DNA from: Acanthaster planci
Taxonomy: Eukaryota; Echinodermata; Asteroidea; Valvatida; Acanthasteridae
Length of the DNA: 64,000 bases
NCBI RefSeq assembly: GCF_001949145.1
Contig: NW_019091368.1
Location: 902,816 to 966,815, forward strand
Direction: 5' to 3'
In this document: positions 41,380-51,480 of the stretch, in pieces
Position numbering within the stretch: the first letter of the stretch is position 1
Layout of the letters: every line of letters starts with the position of its first letter
Position numbers and translations under genes: made by a program
The notes under the pieces: generated by a model
What the model was told of the DNA's origin: nothing
Seen by the model: the letters and a program-made list of their open reading frames with translations, nothing else
The model's database searches: none

Positions 41380-42363
41380 TGCTCTAATGCTTGATTCATT
41401 AAGTTAGACATGTATTTTGTCGAATTGAGATAGAACAGGTCATAAAGTTGAAATATATGACTAGAATTTTCATGTTACCCAGTAGTGGAAACTACACAGC
41501 TCGTTTCTGTAGGATAATTCACAGTCTATTACATTTAGACCTCAAACTATCCCACGACAGAGCTTGTCTTCGATTTGTAGAGTAAATTGATTAGTGTTAA
41601 ATTGGTAAACTGTTTAATCATTAATGGTCAATGATGTATAATTGAGACAGCTGTAAAACTGTTCCCAGAAAGAAATAGGGTCTTCATAATGTTTGTAATA
41701 TTTCCCATTCATAAATATCATTTGTTCAGACTGTTGCTTTATTGTGATAAGTTGTCTTTCATTTCTCATTCTCTTCCATGCCATTGGTGGAAACTTCAAT
41801 GAATGCAAATTTTGGCGAATCCCAGCATGCAAATTCGATCGATATCCACTCGATTGTCAGTTGAAAGGTCACGGTGCAAACACATGCCGTTTTCCAATAC
41901 TCAACGGCGGCTCCGTCGCAGGCTTCACCTGTTTTTAACTAGTTGACTTTGAAGCTGTAAGCGCAGTAATTAGTCTAATAGTGCCACAAAACATCAAATA
42001 AGATGCAAGAGAGCCAGAAATTACAGTAATTTAATTTAAACGCTTCAGGCCCACAATCGGGGATTGGTTTTGGGAACGAAGGCTGCGACGGAGCCCAAGT
42101 CGAGTATTGGAAAAGGGCCACAGTATAGAGATCAGTGCACTGGACCTGCCACGCTGAATTTTCCGGATTGAAATATTAGCAAAAGAGACTGGGTGCGTGA
42201 CGACCGGCGCGGCACGTTGCATGCTTACCCCGTGTCAGCTGCACAGTGGGTACGAGTGTGCGTAACACTTCTGTCGGGAAAAATATTAGGCCTGGGCCTA
42301 CTTCCATTTGGAATAAACGGTTTCTGCGCAGCTCATATTCAATCGGAAATCTGTCCCATCATC
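41380..42363. other. Region between the homeobox gene and RTRAF
   Basis: No gene is recognised. An inverted CCAAT (ATTGG, 42063-42067) about 300 bp before the RTRAF ATG fits a TATA-less housekeeping promoter. The last part is probably RTRAF 5' UTR. Confidence 0.4.
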
Positions 42364-42421
42364 ATGTTCAGAAGGAAGTTAGAAGCTCTAAAGTATCATC
42401 AATCTGACATCGATATAAAGG
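42364..42421 (+). CDS. RTRAF: RTRAF exon 1
   Basis: Encodes MFRRKLEALKYHQSDIDIK plus one base. Donor AAAGG|GTGAGG, phase 1. Confidence 0.95.
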
Positions 42422-45400
42422 GTGAGGGTTTGAAGCTGTTACACCAGTACCGTGAAAATTGGAAGTCCATATTGACATGATCATGACACACATGCATGAT
42501 GATGGAGTCCGTCAAGCCTTTTTGTACAAGGGTGGGCCTATGTGTCATGGTAGGCCTAGTGTTAATGTCATGTGTGTGCTGTGCACACCGAGGCCAGATA
42601 CTGGGTGAAAAGGCCTAACAACAACAGGCTTAACTCGTGAGTCGTAGGGTCAGCTCAGTGGTCGAGTGGTTAAACTGTCTGCACTAGTAAAAAACAGGAC
42701 TGGTCGTGGGTTTGAGTCCCACCCAAGTACGCTGTGGGTTTTCTCACAAACCTTCAGGTGTTGTAATACTCGTCGGGCAAAATCCAAAATTAGTCAGTGT
42801 TTTGTTGTGGATCCTTCGGGTCGCCGTCATGCCTGTAGCCAACAGCCTCGAGTTGCAAAATCTCTTCCCGAGTGTATTCTGGTTCGAACTGATAAGGCAA
42901 TATTTCTTGTGCCTCATCAGCTCCTTCAATGTCGCTCTCTTCGTCAAATGAATAAGACGAACAAGACAACTGATTGCTGTCATGATCAGAAAAAGCATCA
43001 ATGCTGGTATCATCGTCGCTTGAGTCTGACATGATGGCACATGTTAACGCTACTGCATTACTTACATGTCGAGGTGTCGTTGTGTCACAATAAACAGTCG
43101 CCGGATAAAGGACTCCGTCCTATGACTTCACGGTTCTTGGGAACTTCTTCAGACAACTTTAGGTACCTGACAGGTGATTTTTAGCTTTTGCTCCGAGAAG
43201 GGAGTTGAATAAGGTCGTGAAAACTATAATTTTTAACATATTTTTGCGCATTTTGAAATTATTCAGATGTGTTTTCATGTTATATGCATGTTTGTTTTAT
43301 GTGTTGATGCATGTTTTACAAGAAGTCTTTCCCAGCACGGCTCATCCCCTGTAAACTAAAAGGATTACAACTAGTTTGACATAGGCCTAATGTTAGGCCT
43401 AGACCGTGTGTCATGGTTGTGAGTAAAAGGGTAGGTCTGGTTGTAGCTGTTATGCCCCAACTAGGCCTATAGCGTCTGTCCCAACTATAGTTGGGCTGGC
43501 CCAACTATTGGCATGCTTGGTGGCCAATCTTTGTAGAAATTTCTCAACCTTCTCCAAATTTATAGAGTTCACTCCTGATGTAATTTATCTCAAATATGGC
43601 ACTTAATTTATAATTAAACTTTTTTCGAAAACCATAAGTTGATGTAAACAAAATGACTTTGGCACATGCTCGCACTGAACTTCTGTCATTCTGTGCTGTA
43701 GTTGGGCTGGCCCAACTACAGCACTATACAAACCATCAGAATGCACCCATGTCATGCTTGTCATGTGCCTCAGTTAGCCTTATTTTCAACTTTGGTTGCA
43801 CTGTTTTGAAGGGTGTTTTTATACTGCCTTGTTGGATTTTCATGCTGATGAGTATTTCCATATTCATGAGTAAAACTGCGATGTCATCATAGGAAAAAAG
43901 CCTAAATGTTAAATTGTTTCTACACTAAAAGTCCTGCATTGTTGTGGATTTGTTGGACTAAATGATCTATTCTACACCGATTCATTGCTAATGTGCCTAG
44001 CATGCAATAAGCAAGCATCAATCCCTTTCTCAAAAATGTTTTTGGTAAGTAAATTCTGGGTACACAAATTTAACAGAAAAACCTATGCACTGATTTATGT
44101 CTTACCTACAGACATATACATGTAAATGCCACAGCTGCCAGATCAGATTCAAAACTGCGTAATCAATTCGTGATCTGCACAGCACCCTGCTTAAATCAAA
44201 ACTACATGTATGGGAAAATTCACCCCTCGGTATAGGGAATTTACGCACAGTTGAAGAATTCCAGCCCCAAAATTATACGAAGCCATTTTTGTTTGGTGAA
44301 AAAACTCCCCATTTACTTAAACTGACCCATGTAGAGTCAAAATGTTATGGTTGCAACATTTGAAAAGAAGAGAGAGTAATATTGAAGAGGAAAAAGTGAA
44401 CGTATTCTGAGAGCACATTCTTTTCAAAGTCATACACACAAGACCGGTGGTCTATCTGTTTATATATGTCTGTGGTCTTTCCTTGATGACATAAGAGCTA
44501 CAGCGCCCTCAGTTGTCCAGGGAAGCTTGGATTTATGTGTTTAAAAAGATGTACTTTTCACTCCATTTAACCAAATAGGCATGTAAAAGTGCAAAGTTGC
44601 AGGAAAATTGTGTCTGGGAAATTGATTGCGGCTACACGTTCAAGTGTTTTTGGAGTAAGTGCTAGGATATTTCAATTTCTCTCTTTGACTTTTAGAATAT
44701 GTAATTTTGGAGGGGGCATAGCCGACATCTCACTGTGGGGAAACTTAGTGATTTCCATTTATGGAATTCTCCCTTCTATTTTCAATCATTTGGGAGGGGG
44801 TGTGAGAGAGAAAGTTGGGTAAATGAACTTTGTATTTTGCCCTCGTCCTGTCGCACTTTTTTATTTAATGATAAAGAATTCCATATAATGGACACTGCTA
44901 ATTTTTCCCTGTCTTGACCTATTACTAGTACTATTACCAATTTGCAAGCAATAAAATGCCCTAAAAAGTCCAATGTAGCAGTGAAAGTATTGAGGTATTC
45001 TCTTAGACAACACTCAGAATTTTTCAGACCAGTCTCATCAAAGGTTGTACACAGATTGTCAAGCAGCATTCATTCTTTCCATTAAATGCTTAGTGCCTAC
45101 CAGTTCCCTTCTACTTCTGTTACACCAATTTATTCCATTGGACGCAGGAACTAGACTTGGATCAAAGACTGTATTTCCTTGTATGAAAATACAAGGTTAA
45201 TCGGTTTGTTATAGTGGCCTGATACAGAAATCTTGCTATTTTGTGAAATTAATGTACAATGGTACATAGCAGGATCTGGATGTTGCTAAGTAAGTCCACT
45301 TACTTAGCAACGGATGTTGCTAAGTAAGTCCACTTACTTAGCAACAAGAAATAAAACCTCCTAAATGTACCGATTGTTGAATGTTAAATTTTCAAGTATT

Positions 45401-48400
45401 TTACAGTGGTTCTTTTATTAATGAAACACATTTTATAATTCATATTTTGGTGTTTCTTTGGCCAGATGAAATGACATGGCGCAACTTTGTAGTTTGGCTG
45501 GAAGATCAGAAAATCAGGTTGTACAAGATCGAGGACAGACAACCCTTAAGAAACTACATCAGTGGTGACTGGCCAAAAGTGTTTCAACAGGTAAAATTGA
45601 GTTTGTTCAATTTGTTGTCTTTTTTTTCCCTTGCATCACTTCCAAGTTGAAAAGGGGAAAAAAAATAATGTTTACAGACATAAAGCAACAAGACAAACAG
45701 AAAGGAATTACTGTTTTCATACAAGAATTCTAAGAACTAGTCAGTTGAAGTTAAAAGTACCAAATTCCTTTGTTTTGAATACTATAAACTGCTATATTTT
45801 GGGTTTTTTTAAAGAAATGCAGACTTGGTACTTTTTCCTGATCATTCTCTTTTTCCTTTTTTCCCCCTTGAAGTACTTGAAGGATCTCCAGTGTCCAGTC
45901 AACAGCCAGGATCGATTGGCTGCCTGTGAGTGGTTATTGGCCCATGCAGTCAGACTGGACTACGGTGAAGATGGTAATTTTTAAGAGAATTGTGCTCACA
46001 CTAGGTGGGAGAACTGCCAACCACTATTTAGAATGCTAGTGTTTGGACTACAACTGACTAGTCTCTTAGGGGTGCTAAATTTGAACTTTAAACCTTGACC
46101 ATTTGGGAAAGTGAGTTTTAATCAATTTTCAGTCTGCCACTAAAAATCCTCCATCCAGGGGTGAGATTTCTCAGCTTTGTAGCTGATTTTAGCTTTTTTT
46201 GTTTTGGATTTCAGCTTTTTTTCCTCACTGGCTGTGTCCAAAAGTAGAGGAGATTTTCACCGTTCAGCTTCTTTATGCCTTTTTTCAGCTGTTTTCAGTT
46301 AATTTTATCATTGGTCAATCTCACCCCTGTCCATCTTGAGAGAAACCAGTGGCAAATTCTTTGTAATTAAAACTTTCATTAAGGCTGAGTCAGTATTGAT
46401 AATTGAACATTGTAACATTTGACCTCGTGTTGTGGCTGAATCAGTTTGAATAATTGAATATTCGAATGTTTGAATATTCGAATGTTTGAATATTTGAATG
46501 TTTGACTCTCCATTCAATTATATATTCAAATGTTCAGTTGTACCAAGTTCCAACAAATCTGGAAACAAAATATGCATGGAACAAAGAGAAAACTGGAAGT
46601 CCAGCTGGTGTTCCGCCCTAATAGACCGATTGTGCCAACTACGTCACATGACCTATAGTGGGTATCAAACTCAACAAACATGGCGTCCTTCTATACCAAA
46701 GAATGTATGTCATAAGTGTTGTTTATTAAAAAATAATGCCGATTTTTGGTCTGGTGCTCAGCTCATCCGTGTCTGAATACTTTACTGACTGTCTGCTTTA
46801 TATTTTGGTGAATGACACTTAAGACACACTTTGCTGTGGGAGGATGCTATGTTTGCTGATGTTTGCTACACACCGTAGGCCATGCGACTTAGCAGGTGCA
46901 ATCGGTCTTTTAATGACAGATTGCCTTATACCCCTGAGATCACACAACACAAAAAAATTATAAAGTAAAACTGGAAGGAAAAAGTAATTAGTTGGCCTGA
47001 TTGTTTGGCATATACATCCGTTTTACTCACAATGCAGTCAGATATGCTTTTAAAATGCAGTTTTATAACAAAATAACGTATCTTTTTCCCTTTTTATTTC
47101 AATGATTTTCACATCCATATGTTTGATTTTGAAAATGAATATGGAAATATTCAGTGATAGATTATTTGAATAATCAGCACCACCCTCACTTTTGTGATGA
47201 AAACATCCCATGCAAAGACACAGTGACTGTGTTCTCGCAATCGCCTGGTGTATTTTTTAAAAATGAGAAAGTTCGAGAGCTGCAGCTGTTATTGTTTTTT
47301 CACGTATTTTCCTGAAACCAGCAAATCATCTTCTTCTGGAGAGTCACTCCATTTCTTTATGGTTTTGTTTTGTTTTTTGCAGTCGAGAAGTACAGGGCAG
47401 TGACCGGTGAGGGAGTGGCCAGACAGAACTCGGCATCTGACGATCCCTTCCAAAATGTCAATGGTGAGTGACTTCATGTTAGTCCTTAATCTCAAAACCT
47501 GTGCCCATGTACTTAGGCTTGCTGTCTTGTCATCTGCCCTGTAAAACACAGAGGACCATTGTCGTCTAAACAGTGTAGAAGGCTTGGCAGTGGCAGCATG
47601 GAATTTATGTCCCTTTTTTTAATGGTAAGTAGATGTTTATTTTGGAAGACCTGAAACACGCAGCATTTCAGGTAGCACATTCTGATCTTCTCCAGGTGAA
47701 TACCTCCTTGTGTTGAGGCTGATGAGTCCACTTGATATTTCCACAAGCTTGCTACAGTTTACTCCATGGTTCATGTTGCCTTTAAAGTCAGAAGAACAGA
47801 ATTCACATTTTGTGTGGCAAAAGACTTGCAGTATTTAAGAAATAATTTTTTAACTGTCTGTGCATCGTTTACTCCATCCACCTTCAAATTGTGGGATAGC
47901 TTGGGAGCTAGTTTAAAGAGAAAAGAGGTGGTTTTCAGAGCGTAAAGGTCATTGAATAAAGGGTCAAAGGTCAAATTGATACCCACAATGGCTATATCTG
48001 GCTTGCTAGCTCGTCACACATGCAACACACAACTGATTATGAGCGCCCATTGGTTAATACGCCAACTTTGCATAACTTGATATTGCTACCTATCCGCTCC
48101 GAGCTTAACGAAAAAGAGGGCGTGTTTTTTTGGTACTCACCACATAGGCGCGCCATGAGGCGCGAAAGTATATGCGCGTTTGATGCGGAGCACACTGAGT
48201 ACGCGTAACTAATTTATTCTGGCATGTATGGTCTTTGTGTACATGCAGAATGCGTGAAAGAACCCGCTTGTAACCACCTGTCTTTCTTTCGCCAATTGAG
48301 GGTGCACTTCAGCTCGGGGTGGATAAGTGGGCGTGGTTGCATTATCACACTAACAACCCAAACACATCAGCTTAGCTAGAGTCGTTTACTGATTGAATCA

Positions 48401-50895
48401 GTGATATTTCATTTTACAGTGCACAGTCCAGACTTCAAGGCTGGCCTAACCTCTGTGTGTCAGTTACTGAAAATCCCCCAGCACTATGACCAGGTGACGA
48501 CGCTAGAGGCAGTCAGCATCTTGATACAGGAGAGATTAGCACAGGACGGGAGTAAACAAGAATTGCAGGAGGTAACAGGGCAACCCCTGGGATCTTGTGA
48601 ACCAGTAGCTGAGGAATGGTCTTGTGTTTGGGCCTGCGAATGGTCCAGTAATGACCTTGACCACAACACTAATAGAGCCAGACTGAGTCGTGTGCAGATC
48701 ACACCAGAGAAACATATGCTGCTGGGTTTAATTTGATGTTGCATGACGTATACCGGAGGGATTTTCAAGATTTTCCATTTTCAAAATTCTTTCAAAATTC
48801 ATAACTTCATTTACTGGACGTTCACACCCACACAATGACTGTCTGGCAGCTACTCTAGTCTGACAGACAACATCTATTGATGCCCGAGTATTTCAGCCAG
48901 GCCTGCTGCCTTGTAAAAAGAGCCCAGATTGTGCGGTGTTATGTAATTTTCTTTTGTTCCCGAAACTGGCACAGTGCACTGCTTTTGTCTTTTCAGTAGG
49001 GACTAGATTAGCATGCAGCGGTATTGAATCGCTCATTGCTGGAGTACGTTTGTCCCCGGTGGTAATCCGCTCATGCTGAATGCCACAAACAGTGGTATAA
49101 ATCTATCAAAANNNNNNNNNNNNNNNNNNNNNNNNNNNNNNNNNNNNNNNNNNNNNNNNNNNNNNNNNNNNNNNNNNNNNNNNNNNNNNNNNNNNNNNNN
49201 NNNNNNNNNNNNNNNNNNNNNNNNNNNNNNNNNNNNNNNNNNNNNNNNNNNNNNNNNNNNNNNNNNNNNNNNNNNNNNNNNNNNNNNNNNNNNNNNNNNN
49301 NNNNNNNNNNNNNNNNNNNNNNNNNNNNNNNNNNNNNNNNNNNNNNNNNNNNNNNNNNNNNNNNNNNNNNNNNNNNNNNNNNNNNNNNNNNNNNNNNNNN
49401 NNNNNNNNNNNNNNNNNNNNNNNNNNNNNNNNNNNNNNNNNNNNNNNNNNNNNNNNNNNNNNNNNNNNNNNNNNNNNNNNNNNNNNNNNNNNNNNNNNNN
49501 NNNNNNNNNNNNNNNNNNNNNNNNNNNNNNNNNNNNNNNNNNNNNNNNNNNNNNNNNNNNNNNNNNNNNNNNNNNNNNNNNNNNNNNNNNNNNNNNNNNN
49601 NNNNNNNNNNNNNNNNNNNNNNNNNNNNNNNNNNNNNNNNNNNNNNNNNNNNNNNNNNNNNNNNNNNNNNNNNNNNNNNNNNNNNNNNNNNNNNNNNNNN
49701 NNNNNNNNNNNNNNNNNNNNNNNNNNNNNNNNNNNNNNNNNNNNNNNNNNNNNNNNNNNNNNNNNNNNNNNNNNNNNNNNNNNNNNNNNNNNNNNNNNNN
49801 NNNNNNNNNNNNNNNNNNNNNNNNNNNNNNNNNNNNNNTTTTTCTGGTCATTTTTGAACAACTTGCATTCTGTCGTTATTTTTCAGGGCATTGATTTCAA
49901 ATTGAACGACTATGAGCTAGGATTTGAAACAAAAGGTAATACTTTAGTTGTATTGTTGACAGTTGCAAGAGAAGCCTCCTTCTTTCCTTTCAATTGTTTT
50001 TGAACATTCTCTGACCTTTATGAGCAACACTCAAATTCTTCTCCAAATATTTCATGTCAGTAGATATTGGCAGAACACGGGACGCATTCCCACTCACTGC
50101 ATGCAAGTGCATTTCCTCTGCTTGCCAGTATGCTGCCCTCTATGTGTCGTCCAAAGAGGAAGAGCGTGTGTCTCTTGAGAGAATTTGTAGCATCATGGCT
50201 CATTTTGCACAGACCAGCACGAATGGAATTCTGCATGATTTAAAATGATCAAACGCAGTGGTTCCCTGTGGGACCTTTCACACTGAGAGTGGACAACCTG
50301 CGTGATAGGATGATAAACCGCGGTCTTCAGAATCCCAAGCAATCTTTTAAAGGTACCACGCTAAGAAAGCACACTTTGGCCAGTCGCTGGTCCTGTTGGG
50401 TATGGCATCTTGGACTGACCAGCACAGTTGAGCACTTCCTGGACTTGCGTTCAATTCTTCCTATGGGTTGCGTCTGTTATTGCTGCATGTCAGTAATTTG
50501 TGTAGCCAGTGAGTTTCACCTAGTGTGTAAATGTCAAATATCACTGATCACTTGTCATATCACTTTCCATCAACTCATTGTATTGCCACTTGTTTGTGTA
50601 TGCAGGACCTCTCATGCTATAGTGAAGTATTTCTGACCTGGGCTTGGGAAAATGGTGGGACTTAGGTTCCAGATTATTGAAGGACTTCAAAAATGATTGT
50701 AATAACCTCGTTTTGGGATTGATTTTTATTTTGAACACAGATCCGGCCTTGGATGAGGCCAGCCGAATCCTTCGTCTCTTACACGTGGCGGAACTCCGTG
50801 ACTTACAGACCAGGATCAATGAAGCAATCGTAGCGGTCCAAAACATCACGGCCAACCCCAAGACGGATCAGAAACTGGGCAAGGTGGGACGATGA
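42364..50895 (+). CDS. RTRAF: RTRAF (hCLE/CGI-99/C14orf166) homologue, complete, 7 exons
   Basis: In vertebrates RTRAF is a subunit of the tRNA-splicing ligase complex with RTCB and DDX1, is found in nucleus and cytoplasm, and associates with RNA polymerase II and RNA granules. Seven exons join to 720 nt (239 residues; human is about 244). Clear matches are MFRRKLEALKYH at the start, WRNFVVWLEDQKIRLYKIED, CEWLLAHAVRLDYG, SPDFKAGLTSVCQLL, ILRLLHVAELRDLQT and the C-terminus NPKTDQKLGKVGR. Secondary structure is all-helical, as in the family. No domain is missing: the assembly gap lies in intron 5, between exons that align without loss. It ends facing the nidogen gene on the other strand. Confidence 0.97.
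42646..42812 (+). repeat. tRNA-derived SINE
   Basis: Pol III A box TGGTCGAGTGG (42659-42669) and B box GGTTTGAGTCC (42709-42719), correctly spaced. There is no acceptor-stem pairing, so it is not a working tRNA gene. A tRNA-unrelated tail follows. It lies in RTRAF intron 1. Confidence 0.7.
42790..43032 (-). pseudogene. Antisense 80-codon ORF with PYQFEPEYTREE motif, cut by a SINE
   Basis: On the minus strand an ATG ORF gives an acidic, Ser/Asp-rich protein start (MSDSSDDDTSIDAFSDHD) and then ILPYQFEPEYTREEI. The [P]YxFEPE-type motif after an acidic leader recalls the N-terminus of the many 'P2X purinoceptor 7-like' proteins of invertebrates and fish. The frame then runs into the SINE tail and stops. 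I see no good donor, so it is probably a dead exon or retrocopy fragment rather than a working gene. The family match is from memory and moderate. Confidence 0.4.
43487..43508. repeat. Palindrome with ATAGTTGGGC arms
   Basis: ATAGTTGGGC-TG-GCCCAACTAT is a perfect 10-bp-arm hairpin, overlapping a second palindrome CCAACTATAGTTGG at 43481-43494. A related hairpin lies at 43695-43722. Confidence 0.8.
43695..43722. repeat. Perfect 13-bp-arm palindrome
   Basis: GCTGTAGTTGGGC and its inverse GCCCAACTACAGC flank a TG centre. It has the same core as the palindrome at 43487-43508. Confidence 0.85.
43795..44580. repeat. Dispersed repeat family B, copy 2 (long form)
   Basis: Inverse similarity to 16235-16625 at both ends (TTTCCATATTCATGAG; GCAATAAGCAAGCATC; CTCAGTTGTCCAGGGAA; TTTAACCAAATAGGCAT). 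It carries about 375 bp (44105-44480) absent from the other copy. No ORF. Confidence 0.6.
45278..45345. repeat. Tandem pair of 34-bp units, each a perfect hairpin
   Basis: Two identical units of GGAT plus a 30-bp palindrome with 14-bp arms GTTGCTAAGTAAGT / ACTTACTTAGCAAC around CC (45282-45311 and 45316-45345). It lies in RTRAF intron 1, about 120 bp before exon 2. Confidence 0.95.
45466..45590 (+). CDS. RTRAF: RTRAF exon 2
   Basis: Acceptor TGGCCAG|AT, donor CAACAG|GTAAAA, phase 1 to 0. Encodes the most conserved block, FVVWLEDQKIRLYKIEDR. Confidence 0.97.
45874..45973 (+). CDS. RTRAF: RTRAF exon 3
   Basis: Acceptor CCTTGAAG|TA, donor GATG|GTAATT, phase 0 to 1. Encodes YLKDLQCPVNSQDR and WLLAHAVRLDYGED. 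Confidence 0.95.
46448..46504. repeat. Short tandem repeat GAATATTCGAATGTTT
   Basis: About three and a half 16-bp units with small changes (TTTGAATATTCGAATG), AT-rich, in RTRAF intron 3. Confidence 0.8.
46619..46913. mobile_element. About 295-bp MITE with AGACCGATTG terminal inverted repeats
   Basis: TAATAGACCGATTGTGCC at the left pairs with GGTGCAATCGGTCTTTTAA at the right. Inner ATGACC/GGCCAT sequence also pairs weakly. TAA at both ends could be a 3-bp target duplication as in PIF/Harbinger elements. Related ends occur near 19363 and 38349. Confidence 0.7.
47383..47463 (+). CDS. RTRAF: RTRAF exon 4
   Basis: Acceptor TTTGCAG|TC, donor AATG|GTGAGT, phase 1 to 1. Encodes EKYRAVTGEGVARQNSASDD, the variable linker of the family. 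Confidence 0.92.
48420..48571 (+). CDS. RTRAF: RTRAF exon 5
   Basis: Acceptor TTTTACAG|TG, donor CAGGAG|GTAACA, phase 1 to 0. Encodes SPDFKAGLTSVCQLLKIP and SILIQERLAQDG. Confidence 0.95.
49112..49838. other. Assembly gap (727 N)
   Basis: A run of N inside RTRAF intron 5. RTRAF reads through complete on either side, so no coding sequence of this gene is lost. Confidence 0.99.
49887..49935 (+). CDS. RTRAF: RTRAF exon 6
   Basis: Acceptor TTTCAG|GG, donor AAAG|GTAATA, phase 0 to 1. Encodes GIDFKLNDYELGFETK, matching the family's L-G-F-x-T block. Confidence 0.92.
50741..50895 (+). CDS. RTRAF: RTRAF exon 7 with stop codon
   Basis: Acceptor ACACAG|AT, TGA at 50893-50895. Encodes the highly conserved C-terminal helix and LGKVGR. 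Confidence 0.97.
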
Positions 50896-51480
50896 CCCAG
50901 GCACAAGACCTAACCAGAGACAGGGGAGGGCTAGATGACCCTCTAAAGCCCAGGTCATGCAACAAGGGACTGCGACGCATGTTGGGAGTGACTCGGTCTG
51001 GGGACCGTCCGACGTAGCTTCATCGCAGCATTCACTTTTGGTTTCCTCTTTGTTAGTGCAGCCACCCTTGTCTGATTCCCAGAATCCACATCTTGAGGAG
51101 GGCTTGACACAGCACGCACAGCACCAGTCTGCTTCCACTCACAACCTACGGCCTCTGCGCTGTGATCCCAGAACCCCTAAAGGAACCTCAACACCTGCCT
51201 AAAGCGGTGGATTTGTTTCTGATGCCCTCACAAGCATGATTCCTTACTTTGTCTTAATTCAACGAAAGGCTGTGGCTTTGGCTCGACATTTCAGGCATGT
51301 AAATGCATGCAAAAAAAGGGACTTGGTTAGTCATAGCCAGAGCCCGATCTATAGCTTCAAAAGCTGTTCCACTGCGCATCAAGATGGCTCACAGCATCTT
51401 ATGCACTGTAGATATAAGTCAGTTCTATAGAGTTCTGAAGTGTAACAGCAAAGACGAATAAAGTATGCTCATATATTCAT
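50896..51480 (+). other. RTRAF: RTRAF 3' UTR
   Basis: No conserved ORF up to the poly(A) signal at 51457. Confidence 0.6.
51457..51462 (+). promoter_or_regulatory. Poly(A) signal AATAAA of RTRAF
   Basis: GACGAATAAAGTATGC, about 560 bp after the stop codon. Confidence 0.6.

Noticed and set aside
42646-42735. A functional tRNA gene (A and B boxes present)
   Set aside because: No acceptor or anticodon stems pair properly, and a tRNA-unrelated tail follows; better explained as a SINE.
45278-45345. CRISPR-like direct repeats
   Set aside because: Only two abutting units without spacers, in an animal genome.
49033-49894. Long open frames across 49033-49894 on both strands
   Set aside because: They are produced by the run of N; there is no sequence to translate.
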